DNA of 64,000 bases from Astropecten irregularis (lineage: Eukaryota; Echinodermata; Asteroidea; Paxillosida; Astropectinidae): contig OZ020259.1 in the NCBI GenBank assembly GCA_963971285.1, positions 3,348,001-3,412,000 of the forward strand. The letters run 5' to 3'. Positions 1-12,700 of this stretch are shown one piece after another. Each line of letters opens with the position of its first letter. Positions within the stretch are counted from its first letter, which is position 1. The notes below the pieces were generated by a model. That model was given only the letters and a program-made list of their open reading frames with translations. It had not been told where the DNA came from and ran no database searches. The position numbers were made by a program, and so were the translations under genes.

Positions 1-477
1 GGATTCCATTGTTGGTTGTCTCATCCTTTGTTCCTTAGGCCTTCATGTTAACATGTTCTTAGCATTTTATAATAATAATAATGTATTGTGTACATGCCTA
101 TTGCTGTGTACATGTACAGCCCAAGCAATGCAGTGCAATGCAATGTTTATCTGGGGAGTTTTCAGAAATGTTGATAAAACCCACTGTAGTATAATGTATT
201 ACAGTTGTAGCAATATTAATGCCTAGCCTTTTGTTCAAGGCGCATACATGCATAATGTCTGTCTTGTCATGCTTAAATCATGCACACATACTGACAGCAT
301 GTCAGCTTGCGTCTGAACTGGAGGTTATGCTGGTCTTGTGGTATCCCACAATTCACACTGTTTCCTGTGGGTTTTTTTTCTTCAGTTTTTTGTATCATCT
401 GTCCTTTTTAAATAACTGGTTTTATGGCTTTAGACTGGTAAACACACAATTGACTTTTAGGGACATCGCCAACATAG

Positions 478-552
478 GGCTGGATAGCTCAGTTGGTATA
501 GTTTCGGTACGGTATTCCAAGGGTTGCTGGTTAGAATCCTGCTCCAGTCAGT
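478..552 (+). repeat. tRNA-derived SINE head (degenerate)
   Basis: The copy starts GGCTGGATAGCTCAGTTGG (a D-arm/A-box) and ends with a decayed T-arm/B-box and a TCCAGTC acceptor strand. The same tRNA-like head recurs at 8652, 17762, 25058, 38725, 53850 and 54168. In the best copies the loop would carry a GGT (Thr-like) anticodon, but T33 is missing, so this is a repeat rather than a tRNA gene. Confidence 0.75.
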
Positions 553-904
553 TTTTTATTTGGAAGAGACCATTTTATTCTAATCGTTTTGTTTTCATGA
601 TGCATTGTCTCAAGACCATCCTGTGTGAAAATTTGTGAACACTGGTGTTTGCATTTGAAATGCAGCATTTCAGAAAAACACGTAAAATTGCAGGTTGTTT
701 TTTTATGGGACTTGAGTCAATTCATGTCTGATTTCATTTCTTCAATTGCCATCAGCTAATATTATCTTGTAGCTTAATACCAAGAGCAGTTTTTCTCAAA
801 TTTGAGAGCATTTGAGGCGAAAATATTTCACCAAAATATTTGGTCTATTATGAACTTAACAAACGAGAAGCTTTCTGTCTGAGCTTAATAACTGATTTGT
901 TTTT

Positions 905-1085
905 GCTTACAGTTAGACGGACCTGACGCGTTTGGTCCTTGCAGGATCTTGATCGAAGGCTTCGATAAAGATCCTGCTAGGATCGAAACACGTCAGTCCC
1001 TACTTACTTCAAGCTTTCCATAAATTTGAGGTCATTATTTTGGCTGATGAGCTGTTTGCAGCAGTTTATTACTTGTATTGATTTG
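905..1085 (+). repeat. Penelope-associated terminal repeat fragment
   Basis: The fragment contains a hairpin of GATCCT and AGGATC followed by GAAAC and GTC, then the block GTCATTATTTTGGCTGATGAG and TTATTACTTGTATTG. Related copies lie at 5490-5560, 10685-10810, 12520-12650, 25195-25315, 27355-27470 and 60370-60425. The last adjoins recognisable Penelope-like coding sequence. Confidence 0.6.
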
Positions 1086-1625
1086 TTTTTGGTCAGCTTT
1101 ACCAACCCTGTGCACTAATATTATGTTTAGACACACCCATATTTCTCCCTTCTTTATCAAAAGCTCTCCATAATTTCAGATATAGTGTTTGCTGTAAAAA
1201 GTGAAAGTTAAAGAATTTAATTAAAATTAAGAAAAGGACGGAATTGAATTGTTATTCGAACATCATTTTTACCAATTCACATAATATTATAGAATTCAGA
1301 TAAATTGTTACAATTTGCAAACACAGAGAAATTTTTGTGTGTGACTAATGAAGATCAGACTAATAAAAGTTAAAATTCAAATACTGTAACAGACAAATTG
1401 ATTGGGTGTTCATAATTATTTTCAGTGTGAGGAGAAAGAATTTGCTAATTTTTTTTACTTGTGATTTGCTTATTTCTGTGCTTGCACAGCACAATTTCAG
1501 TGAATCTTTCATGTATGGCTGGGTAAATCCGTGCTCATGAAAAGCCTGTTTTGAAGCCCTGAAGAAGAATATTTCCTCGACTTATCAAGTTTTCTCCATG
1601 GGTAGACCTACATTGACCTAGTAAT

Positions 1626-1805
1626 CAGGGATGAGATTTCTTAGATTTTAATCCGATTTCAGATTTTTTCGTTTTAGATTTCCGATTTTTTTCCCCACAA
1701 GCTGTGTTCAAAAGTATAGGAGATTTTCAGAGTACCGATTGTTTATGCCCCCTGTCAGTACAGTTGTTTACAAATATTTTATCATTGGTCAATGTCACCC
1801 CACCT
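1626..1805 (+). repeat. foldback element copy, CAGGGATGAG family (decayed)
   Basis: It begins CAGGGATGAGATTTC and shares its interior (ATCAAAATCTGATTTCAG-like and TATAGGAGATTTTCAG blocks) with the intact copy at 3112-3286. Its right end is degenerate. Confidence 0.6.
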
Positions 1806-2153
1806 TTATTACAAACGCCATTTTTACTTTCATTTTCCTCGCAGTATTAGGTCAAAGTTCATTTTATGCTTTACAGCTATTGGATTTGGGGTTGCTTTTT
1901 GTTTGCTGCTGTTTTAAATTGTGTTTATATTAAAAGAACAATAACATAAAAACCACTAGATTACCTTATTGTTTAAGTCCAACATGCAAATTTCCATCAG
2001 AAAATTCTTCAAGGAACAATTAATTAGCAGTAATGCAAAACGTAGGCTAGACCATGAGGTCATTTGAATCTTGAAAAGAACTTCCTAATAGTTGAACAGG
2101 TAGCAATAAGCATGAACACATTCATGATGTACACTTATCATTTTATTTCGGAA

Positions 2154-2163
2154 TCTCGCGAGA
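2154..2163. promoter_or_regulatory. TCTCGCGAGA core promoter motif
   Basis: A perfect palindromic TCTCGCGAGA lies in a locally CpG-rich patch about 190 bp upstream of the ATG at 2344. In animals this motif marks TATA-less promoters of broadly expressed genes. The GCGC-rich stretch that follows (2185-2225) fits a promoter. Confidence 0.5.
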
Positions 2164-2343
2164 GATTTCGTGAAATTCCAGCCACGCGCTTGCGCATTCA
2201 AACTCATGACGACACGGCGCAAGGTTACATAAGTTTCAGCGGTGCACAGCGAAACAATTTGTGTGGTATTTTAAATCCACGATCAGCGAAGTAATCTTGA
2301 GCTCGCGAATACTGAAGTCTTCCTGTTTTAATCAATGATAATC

Positions 2344-2431
2344 ATGGAAACAACTGGGAGAATCAAATTGTCCAAAGATTATCGTAATCCGCTCGCCCTT
2401 TGCCATGAAACTAGGATTAAATTTCAAACAG
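2344..2431 (+). CDS. first coding exon of a small unrecognised gene
   Basis: ATG at 2344 opens 29 codons beginning METTGRIKLSKDYRNPL and closes at a strong donor, ACAG followed by GTAAGT, leaving phase 1. A TCTCGCGAGA promoter motif lies just upstream. The peptide is basic, has no signal peptide and is probably cytosolic or nuclear. I do not recognise the family. The phase fits the exon at 2990. Start choice: first ATG after the promoter patch that runs open to a consensus donor. Confidence 0.5.
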
Positions 2432-2989
2432 GTAAGTTCCATTTAATCCCTTCATTTACTAGATAGGCGTACACACTGTAGGCCTACGATACATAGTGCC
2501 TTGTAATAATATTGTCTATCTCTTGTCCACTATCCTTCTGACACAGTTGGCTGCTTAGAAAATTGTAATTAATTCGGTAATTGTGGACAAGTGATTCCTA
2601 AAACTAATAAAGGAAAGGACAAGTGGTTTCTAAAACATGTACTTTTTCACTGAAATATTGGAGAAATTTCTTCTCAATGTATTGTAGGGTTTTAAGGACT
2701 CCGGAACATTTGTTGAAAGTCAAAAATATCGTTTGGGAGCATAGGCCCCCTAGAAGCTATTAAAAAGTTGCTTTCCTTTCCTATAACTTTATAGTTTCAG
2801 AAACCACTTGTCCTTTTCTTTATAGTTTTGGGAACCACTTGTCCACAATTTTCATTAATTTCTGAAGTACTTCATTGAAGTCCCACACTCGCTGTATAAT
2901 TATTTCAGCTGACAATTTCATTTTATTTCTCTTTTTTTTTTCACACTGTACATGCACATGTATGTTTATTCAAATATCTAAATACCGAG

Positions 2990-3120
2990 CCGGTTTGAGA
3001 GTAGGACACCATTATGAAAATCTCTTTGGCCCAAAAGCAGCTCTAGCAAAGCAGCTGCGGTTTGCCGAACTTCTAATTATTGAGTTCCATAGCCCTTGTC
3101 TCCAGTATATTCAGGGATGA
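2990..3120 (+). CDS. second (terminal) exon of the small gene, altered by a transposon
   Basis: The acceptor AG at 2988-2989 is the first AG after a long T tract (2928-2940) and restores the frame from the exon at 2344. It encodes AGLRVGHHYENLFGPK followed by a helical-looking segment (AALAKQLRFAELLIIEF) and ends IQG-stop at 3120, giving 72 residues in all. The stop lies inside a foldback element that begins at 3112. Skipping the element and one copy of its duplicated target gives YIIERIN-stop, with an AATAAA at 3301. The protein-like composition supports a real gene; the family is not recognised. Confidence 0.45.
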
Positions 3121-3286
3121 GATTTCTCAGATCAAAATCTGATTTCAGATTTGTTTTGTTTTGGATTGCAAATTTTGTTCCTCACTGGCTGTGTACAAAA
3201 GTATAGGAGATTTTCAGATTTCAGACTTTTTATGCTCCCTGTCAGCTGTTTTCAGACATTTTGATCATTGGTCAATCTCATCCCTG
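3112..3286. mobile_element. foldback MITE inserted in the terminal exon
   Basis: A 175-bp element runs from CAGGGATGAGATT to AATCTCATCCCTG (inverted ends) and is flanked by the direct repeat TATATT on both sides (3106-3111 and 3287-3292). The CAGGG ends recall hAT-type elements, which usually make 8-bp duplications, so the assignment is tentative. It supplies the stop codon of the small gene. Confidence 0.65.
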
Positions 3287-3300
3287 TATATTATTGAAAG

Positions 3301-3306
3301 AATAAA
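3301..3306 (+). promoter_or_regulatory. candidate poly(A) signal AATAAA
   Basis: AATAAA lies 180 nt past the stop codon at 3120 and just after the foldback element. It is a plausible 3' end for the small plus-strand gene. Confidence 0.35.
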
Positions 3307-3940
3307 CTGAGTACTTAGGAACCAAGGCCTAGAGGTAATTCCCAGCAGGGTGTCAGTGCACAAAACGGTCCCGATATCGACTTGGTATAAACCATGGTAA
3401 ACCTTTTATCTACAAATATGTTAATTAGTCAAATGCATAATGAATATTCAAATAAGGCACTTCTATTGAGAGTTTCCTGAGAACAACAACAACATCACAC
3501 TGTCACATAAAGTAAATTTAGGCCTATAGGTTAAGCTCAATGCAAATCATTTTCAATGAAGCGGAGAAAATAAGCAAACAAAAAATAATCATCGAACAGT
3601 TTTTCAGAATGCTTAGGAATTAACCAAAGAAATTTCAAATTGCTTAGAAATGGACAAATTCCAGGTCGGGAAAGCTGTGAGTTTTTTTTTAGAAGAGTTG
3701 AGCTTGGTTCAAGTATGGTTGGTTGTATTCAAAGCTTTAAGTTTTTTCCCTTCATTTGTTGAACAATTGTGTGTGTTTTTTTTCTTTAAAGAAGATGTTG
3801 GTATACCCTCAATTCATAATTAATCATTAGGCGACAGGGAAGAACTCATTGACAGTTCCCCTGCCGGAAGTGAACTAACATACAGTGCCCTTATAGTCAT
3901 ACCGGTCCACACAGCCATGATTAGCCAAATATTTTATAAT

Positions 3941-4042
3941 TTTAGTGGGGGGCATTTGTGTAACAGTCTTTCAATTTTAGTGGGGCATTTGTGTAACAGT
4001 CTTTCAATTTTAGTTGGGCATTTGTGTAACAGTCTTTCAAAG
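3941..4042. repeat. short tandem repeat, three copies of about 35 bp
   Basis: Three copies of a unit containing GGGCATTTGTGTAACAG and TCTTTCAATTTTAG stand head to tail. Confidence 0.8.
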
Positions 4043-6084
4043 TTTTGAAAGAGAAGGATTATATAAACCGAAATTTATGAACCAAAGTAGTGAAGTTGAT
4101 TAAGCACGTTTTTGTGAAAAAAAGATGATCGCTTGACATTAACCAACAAAAGAGGATACAGTTTAACCTGAATAGGAAACAAAATAAAAAAAATTCTGAA
4201 AATCTACAACCATTCGAAATTGCTGTATATCAAACACAGTAATATAACCAGTCAACACCCAATTCGATTTTACATGTAATATAAAATACATTAATTAGAG
4301 CTTAATTAACGACGTATGTACAGTTATTAAATTTAAAGTATTTATTCAAAGGATCAATCAGAATAGAAGTTTATGAAATATTCACCCGTATAGGCCAACA
4401 ACGGTTTTAATTCTGTGACCCAATGTGTGATAATGTGTCAGATATCCCATAACAAATGTACACATTATGCTGGGGGCACTTACTGATGAAGAGGATACAT
4501 CAAAAATATGGAATTTTTTTTTTACCGGTGAATCTTTTCGCTTTTCACATTGTTTTAAATTTTTGTTTTTCCAGACGAAACAAGCAGGTGCTATTTTTGT
4601 GATTTTCAAATTGGTTTTCTTAAATGCGGCAGATAATTAAAAGGGGAAACATTTCATAAATATTACTTCTTCTGGGATTGATTTCAAAAATTAAGCTTTT
4701 AAATTGAACATAGAAACTGCATTTTTGATCCTGTTTACGAAATTACTAAAGCAAGGCCCATGTCACAAACGTTAATTTACAGGCAATCGGCTCCAGGTAA
4801 CATCTAAAAAAAATTAAAAATAAAATAACGCCATCTTTTGATATCTCATATAATTCCATTGGGGATGGTGGGAAACTGTGAGAAAACTTTCCTTTTACAT
4901 GTGTTCATGTAGATTGTGTACCTCCAAATTGGATGTAAATTTGTAACAAAATAATCACATCGTGTGACATGGCCTTTACATGCTACCGTCAAATCGTTTC
5001 CGTTTTCTTTCTACGTACATTGACACGTTTCTAAATAAACACTTTTGTTGTTGGGAAACTCAGTACTGAGTACATCTTCTCAAATTGAAAAAAATAGCAA
5101 TGTTGAGATATAAATAATTACACACTTTGTTCAACGTTTATACAATCATTGTTTTGCAAACTGACCCGATTTGTTCCATTGCCAATGATTTGGCAAGGGA
5201 AAAAAGTTTAGTCTCCAAAATATTTATCATCTAAAAATACTAAGCACACACTGTTTTTTTTTATGAACATCAAATAAATAGTTAATTAAATCTGAGTATA
5301 GATTATAGATGAAATAAGTATTTGTTTTTTCATTATTACACAATATACATAACAGCTTTTATTTTTATCAAACTGTAAACAATATATTATATATTTCATA
5401 CACTAAACATACAGATTATTTTAGTAATTGCAATCAATCGTGTTTATATACATCACCAAAAACCTTGCATAACTTAATAAGGACTTAATTATAGGTCGTA
5501 AATTTCAGGTCATTATTTTGGCTGATGAACAATTTGCAGTAGGCCTAAGTCCATTACTTGTATACGGAAAATATTAACTTGGCCCATCAGCAAATTGGTG
5601 ATTAAAAAAAAAACCTTTCGTTTAACACAACGAGCGAATGAAAACTCCAAAATTAAAACTAAAAGCGTCGGATATATTAAATATACATTCACGATAGAGA
5701 ATAATACGTTTTAGTGTTGACAAAATTGGTCCTGTGGTCTTTGGAAAAAAACAGCAGTTATTAATAGGGAATTAAAAACGATGCGGTATTCAGGAGGTCG
5801 CCGGTTCGAATCCCGCTCCACTTGTCCAATTTACAATGAAATAAAAACAATAGATGTTTTTCTAATGGGATTCCAACGATTTTTTCCTTAGCCAGTTTGG
5901 AGAAAGTCTCTCTTCCCTAATTCATGATTTTCATGTGGTTTTGACGAAAATCTTCGATTCAATTTTTGAAGGTTTGAGGCAGCTTCTGCATGAAGTCTGT
6001 TTCCCTTCTCTTCATTGATGACAAGTGCGGAGGAAGGCAAGGGGAACAGACTAAAAACTTCACCGATGCAACGTGAGCCTCACC
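4043..6084. other. intergenic, AT-rich, no genes seen
   Basis: No exon-like open frame with good splice sites was found on either strand. A partial SINE tail (GGTCGCCGGTTCGAATCCC) is present near 5780-5825, and a fragment of the CTGATGA-bearing repeat near 5490-5560. Confidence 0.5.
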
Positions 6085-6090
6085 TTTATT
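6085..6090 (-). promoter_or_regulatory. candidate poly(A) signal for gene 1
   Basis: TTTATT on the plus strand reads AATAAA on the minus strand, about 395 nt past the stop codon of gene 1 at 6485. It is the nearest good signal noticed downstream. Confidence 0.35.
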
Positions 6091-6484
6091 TGTAGTCTTG
6101 AGTCTTGCACATCTATAGGCATTTCTTTTGTCATGGGCGGCCAAAATGTAGAATACATGTATTTAAAACCTCTTGACAGACGTTTTGACCAAATTTAACA
6201 TTTCCCCCAATCTTTCTAGCTATCCTATTCTCATTATTGCTTGTTTCGTTTTTAACAGTTTTCAACATTGTTTTGGAATGAATGTTAAAAAAAATGCTGT
6301 ACAAATTATGGAATGTTTGGTTCTTGCTTTCCATTGACGGTTGCCAAAAGTTTCCGCCATTTTGGTCATAATTTATGTCAACAACTCAATTTGTGATGTT
6401 GCAAAAGAAAGGCCTATGGATATGACGCGATGGAACGATAATCAATCCACGTTATATACCGGTCACGCTGGTCACAATAAATGC

Positions 6485-6740
6485 CTACATAGTCAGGGTC
6501 ATCTGGCCGGTGAAGTTACCGAAGCCGTCGGTGTCTGCTACGCCGACAAGGTAACCGATGATACGGGTCAGCAGCGGCGGCTGGGCCTCGGGGCCCGGTG
6601 TTTGTGTGACGGGTACGGTCGTTGTCACCTCGGGCTTGGTCATGGTCTGGTTAACGCCAGTCTCCGGGACATCCTTCTCCGGTACCACCAGGTTTAAAGT
6701 GAAGGTGACCATTGGGCGGCTGACATCCCAACCGGTCGGC
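6485..6740 (-). CDS. gene 1 exon 6: end of SEA domain, Thr/Pro tail, stop
   Basis: The acceptor is a pyrimidine-rich run ending CCACAG; the first G completes a split Glu codon. It encodes PTGWDVSRPMVTFTLNLVV, the last SEA strand, then a linker with TTTVPVTQTPGP and a hydrophobic stretch (RIIGYLVGVADTDG), ending with TAG. The minus-frame reading is protein-like, while the overlapping plus-strand frames are shadows. Confidence 0.7.
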
Positions 6741-9700
6741 CTGTGGAGGAAAAATAGGGTGAAATTATGACAAAGCTTGTCAAACAAAATCAAACTAAAC
6801 TTGAAAACCCTTTCTCTGCCCTTATGTGGGAAAACTTGACCTGGGGCCAATTTCATAGAGCTGCTTAAGCACATAATTTGCTTAAGCATGAAAAGTCTTC
6901 CTTGATTAAACAGTATTTCCAACCAAATGTTCATGTGGTTGTTTACTGCTTTTGATTTGCATTCGGCCATAGTTTGCTGAGCATGACATTCACAAGAAGC
7001 TTTGGCTGGCATACCGATAATATTTTTCAAGGTTTTTGGTGCTTAATGAAATTGGCCCCTGTACTAGATAGGGCTGGGCGATTGACGCTCATATAAAAGC
7101 AAATGCTGATTCTTTGGAATCAACACTGTTATGATTCATCTGCTTTCCAAAATGTGCATCATAAGAGGAGCGACTATAAAATAATTTCATTCAAATTGGT
7201 GTTTACGATTTCTGACTAAGAAGGAATCTGTTTATGTACTTTTTGTTTTCATGCGCCTTTCTAAATATTGTGCTAAATGTCAACTGCTGCAATCAAATCC
7301 ATGTCAACTGCCACATTTGGGAGTATTTATAGATGCTAGTTTCTCAAGATTGCAGTATTTCAGAGGTAAATATTCATGGCGCCGAAAGGTTTCCCTCATT
7401 CGGCAGAAAATAGTTAACTTACTCTATGAAGTCCACGCTTGTATTGGTATACATGGTAGTGAAGTTCCCGTTGGATTGAAAAGTCGCATTCATCTGCAGT
7501 TGGTGAAAACAGAACAATATCGATTTGCAAAAATAAGTACCGGGCAGGAAAATGCTTCAATTGTTCACCGTTGCCATGGAAACCGGGTCAAATCAATAAT
7601 AAATTATCAGATTGTGTCGACTTGCAAACGCACAATGCGGTTAATATCCTGACTCAAAGCGTTTTTCTCCAAAGCCACATCTCTTCAAAACGACAATGCA
7701 GGCATGTTCCTTTCAGCTTTTCTTCTTGTTCTAAATTCAGGGCTGGATTTCACAAAGCACTAAGATGAATCTCAAGATGAGTTGTTCAGTATCGCCATAG
7801 TGATTTGTATTGTGACATCACATGTTGCTTAGCAATTAAGATGAAATCACACCTAAGATCCATCTTATAGTGCTTCATGAAATCGGACCCAGGGCATTAT
7901 TTTTTTTTTTTTATGTTTCCACACCATGGCTATTGAATGTTCTTCAAGGTAAAATAGATGTTCACTATTGACCGCATTACCGGTCAATAGCGTGTACCTA
8001 TTGCATGGGGAAGGACTTACCGCATCGGTGAATTCGTCACTGAGTTTTATGTAGGCAGCAGAGTTGGCTTGGGCGTAGTCACTCACGTACGGGCGGTTGC
8101 TGATGTTGAAAGTTCCATTCAGGCTTACTGCAATATCAAAGAAACAAAAATTAAACACAATACATCACAAAAACTGACAGAAAGACAGACAACCAAATAA
8201 ACAGCGCAACGAACAGACAAACAAGCAGAGAAACATATTAACAAATCATACCTTGTGCGGTTTTAGCAATCTCGTCGTCACCTATGGAGAAAATAAAGTC
8301 AAAGAAAATATGAGAATAAGTAAATACTGTACATCATGCTTGTATAGCACAAGCAATGGGACAGAGAACCAGTTGTGAATAATGTGCTTTCCGTAGAATG
8401 TTGGGTGGGTAACCAGTGTATGATCGTATGCGAACAAAACGTAGACATGTTTTGCCGGCATAGAATATCGACGAAAATGGCACAATGTACGTGTGTTGGA
8501 TTTCACCAAACATTAAGATGAGTTGTCAATATCACCATCGTGATAGTGTACTGTGAAATTCAGTCACACTTTGCTTAGCAATTAAGATGGATTCACAATC
8601 TTAGTGTGAAATCGGTCCCTGGTCTGTAAGAAAGCAATACGCATTATTTCGAATCATTGGAAAGTGAACCGGGGCGTGATTCGAACCAGCGACCACCGGA
8701 ATACTACCGGCGCACTACCAACTGAGCTATCTAGCCCTATGCTGGCGGTGTTCCTATAATTCGCAAATTATCTTTTCGAAGTAGTGACTTACTCTGCATG
8801 ATGATGTAGCCCACCACGACAATCATCCCCACAAGCGACATGGCCATGATGACAAGCATAGCCTTGCACTGCATGGTGCCCACAGCCCGGTTGAACCCCT
8901 GGGGTGCAGGCCTGCGGTACCCGGCCGGTTCCACGTCATTCTGGAACCTGGGCGGCTGGGACGAGCCTCCCTTTCTGGGCGGCGGCTTGGCCGGCTCGGG
9001 GCTCATGCTCCGCAGGCTGGCCTCAGACGGGACGGGCGAGGGAGCCGCCGGGGTATCCTTCTTCACCGGGATGTCTTCCTCCTCTTCGTCATCCTCGTCG
9101 ATCCGCACGCCGCTGTCCGGGGAACCGCTCGCTGGCTTCGGTGTCACGGAGATGACGCGGGGCTCTGGGGTTGCCTGGCCGGTAGGCTTGCCGTCGTCGT
9201 CGGAGTCGCCCGCTGCCAGCTCTGGATGCAGGGAGGGACTGTCGCGACCGTCGTCGTCGTTTTCTTTATCTTGGCCCTCGTTCTCCAGCACGGCCTCCTC
9301 GGTCACGGCTGACGGACAATCGGCAGATGGAGACGGCGAGCTCGGAGCTGAATCACCCGGCGGTGATTCGTCGCCCAAAGAAATGTTGTCTTCATCCGCC
9401 TGCAGAAAAATAAATCGACCAAAGTCAAAACACTTTCGCAGAATACTTAACTTCCGATGACACTGTGAGGCCTTATATCATTTTGTAGCCAGGAAAAATT
9501 CAATAAAATCATCTAGGTAAAATATGCGACACCAGAAATAATTACAACGCATTTGGACTGATAACTTTGATACGTTTGCAAAGCATCGTCAATTTTGTTT
9601 TTCAAATCATCTCCAGAAATATTGCTTGCCAGGCGAAAGCAAATTCTATCGCAATTTTTCTTGCGATGAAAATAAAATGTTCAAGATAGGCCTCTTACAC

Positions 9701-12700
9701 GCTGGCTTTTCTAAGATATTTTGACTGATGATTTAGTGTGTTCCTTACACACCGTGGTAATTAAAAGAGAGAAAAAGTATTAATTTATGAATTATTTCTA
9801 AAAATACTTTTTTGTGATTTCAAATCAAGGTGGTTGTTTAAAAAGGCTATGTCCTCGTCAGTTTGTCTGTTCGTTTGAAAGTATTTTCAAAAACTATATT
9901 TTTTGTTATAATTACACTGCACCAGTCCCCGTCAGAATATTTTTGTCTGTGTGAATTAAATAATTATGCCACACCGGTTATGATTTTGGTTCCCACGCAG
10001 CATAAAATACACGTGTTCTTCAACCTTTTTTTCTCCTTTTAAAAAGAAATTCTTTCGAACCGCCAATTTGAAGAATATTTTGGAAGATAATAATGGATAA
10101 ACAAATACCAGTAAAAACAAGAAAAACGTAACAAAACAGAACATGACAAAAACAAATTGCAAATACAGAAATAGATAACTAGCAATTTACTTAGGAATTT
10201 TTTGGAAATAACGCAGACATATATACGATTATACAAATAATCATTATCCTTAGGATAATATCTATATACCCAACAGAGTGAAAACTTGACTGTCGATTGT
10301 TTTTTTTTTAATAATTTCTATAAAATAAAATCCTCATAATAATGACCTATGATAATTATGGCGCACGACCAAGAATGGCTGTTTAGGACAAGTGTCTTTT
10401 AGCCATCAGCAGCTTGACGAAGGCGATTCAACCTACGCGCGAGCCACCGATGACGTATACCGCGCGAGCAACCTATTTGCAAGGATGAAATTGTGTGTGA
10501 AAAATGAAATAAAATGACATGAACCTTTCTAATATCACACTAGCCTATCGGGATCCTCTCTTTGTGGTTTCACCGCCCTATTGCATGCTTTCTCAGTTTC
10601 CCTGGTCACTCTGTCCCCCTTTGTTCTGATCCTCTCATCCATTTATGTGTATCTTCACTTGCATATATCTTGTCCTCTTGTCATTTAGCCTTTCAGAAAC
10701 ATCCTGCTGGGATCCAAACGACATGCACTCCTAACTCATGCCATAATTATTTCAGGTCATTATTTTGGCTGATGAGCAGTTTGGAACGGTTGATTACTTA
10801 TATTGTTTGAGACATATGCCAAATGAGTAAAACATAATTTACAATGAAATTAAGTTTATTGCTCATCTTTTTGTTTTGTTGTTAATACATTAGTGCATTA
10901 TTAATATAATAATATAGCGAGAGCTGCCTTGTGTATTGTCTTTATATAAACAGAATGCTTGGCCTGTTAAAGAATCGGTCATGCAGGCGTTCCAGATATG
11001 ACATTGCCACTGGAGAAAGAAAAAAAAACCTCTCGCTCAACGAAATAGACAGTTGTGCAACAGGCAAGCCAATCAAATTACCATTGTCATCTACCTTGAA
11101 CGGTTTCCGGCAGCCGAATTCATAACCAACTCGACTTTTAAATGCTGGACCCGAGAGACAATACCCAAAATTATCGACCCCTTTCCAAACAATGGTTCCA
11201 ACCAAGCCAAGCCAGCGCGCGTGTGGCGGTAAATATTGATGCGTTACCGTGGCAACTGAAATGCGCCAGGGCCGTTTTTTTAATACTCGTGTTGAACGCT
11301 CGGATGGGCAGGAACAAAATGCGTTTTAAGAGTCGACCTCGGGTGTTAATGGGGACTGGTATTTGTTTTTATCATTTTGTTTATTTGTGCTTATCGGTTA
11401 TAGAATTGGGGACGACAAAGAAAAGGATCCATAACTAATTATTGTCAACGCTATTTCTTATTTATGTGCTATCTGTTAATACGTGCAATGGTTATGCATG
11501 AGCATTGTGGCACAACAGTAAAAATTAAAGCAACAGCATCAGCAGCAACAGATAATTTTGACAGTGCGAGTTTGTGCATGGGTCGACCGTGATGAGTTCA
11601 CGTATAAAGCTTCGTCCTAGTTCGTCTTCGTTTATTTTTGTTCCACTGATGAATTAGATACATTCTTTGGAATGCCGAGAATATATAATTGCAGCTTATC
11701 AGCCGATTTGTGTAATAGGTGTTTCATTTTGTTTAAAGTGTTTTGTTGTCTTTGTTTTTTCTGTAATGGGGCAACAATTGATTCAGATAATGTTTGTAAA
11801 TAAGATGGTAAATAAATTTTGAAATATTTCAAATAAGACTGCTGAATATCTATGTATACATGTACATGACATGTATTTTTTTTTTTAATAAATAAAATAT
11901 CAAGAAACAAAGTAAAACAAGAAACAAGGACAATAACAGCAAAAACAACAACAACAATGCAAAGTCTAAACAAACAAAACGAGAATAAAATCAAATACAG
12001 AATAGGAATATGTGGAGAGTTTTGAAAAAAAAAGTCTTCGTTTTCTGAATTGGCAGGTTGAATTTGATACCCATCTCGAAATGACCACGCTTCACTGAGA
12101 ACTCATCGTTTGAGCATGCTCATAATGACGTCATAATGCACACACCCATTTCTCATGATTCTGACATGTTACAAATACATGCAATCATGTTTTAAAAATG
12201 TACAAATGGGTACATTTGTGTACTTCTCTCCAAATTGGATGCTCTGTTTCGATTGATGTAATAAAGATACATTTTGGAGAAATTTTAGTGAGCAGTTCTA
12301 AACGTGCATGCGTCCTTTACTTTCTCCCAACTCATTCTTACGCTCTAAAAAACGAACCGCTAAATATAACACTGAATCTTGTACGTGAAGTGCTCGTCAT
12401 TAAGTAGCATTTGATTTTTAGAAATTAGTTTATCCGGTAAATTTTGCAATTGCAGTTGTCCCTGATTTTTCTCTCGTTGTTGACATTTCTTTAACTTTCA
12501 CTTTGATTAAATACAAGTAATAAACTCAATACAAGTAATAAACTGCTGCAAACTGCTCATCAATTTATAAAAATGCTTGGAGTTGGAGCTTGGAGGGCCT
12601 GACGCGTTTCGATCCTATTAGGAGGATCTTTCTCAAAGGCTACTTTGATATTTTATTACAAACAAATCACACACACAAAACAACACAAAACAACTCACAG

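Larger units (their letters stand above)
1..2100. other. non-coding, repeat-bearing region
   Basis: No open frame here has convincing splice sites or protein-like composition. The stretch holds a SINE copy near 478, a Penelope-associated repeat near 905-1085 and a decayed foldback copy near 1626-1805. The rest is unremarkable AT-rich DNA. Confidence 0.6.

Noticed and set aside
1041-1085. CTGATGAG followed by a short hairpin as a hammerhead core
   Set aside because: No GAAA follows the hairpin in any copy and the hairpin is not conserved. The other motif in the same repeat is the better, still weak, candidate.
6341-6770. Plus-strand frames of 118 and 70 codons
   Set aside because: Antisense to the SEA exon of gene 1, with no domain or splice support.
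8840-9460. Plus-strand 206-codon frame
   Set aside because: Antisense shadow of the GC-rich gene 1 exon 2, which has the membrane segment and matching splice sites.
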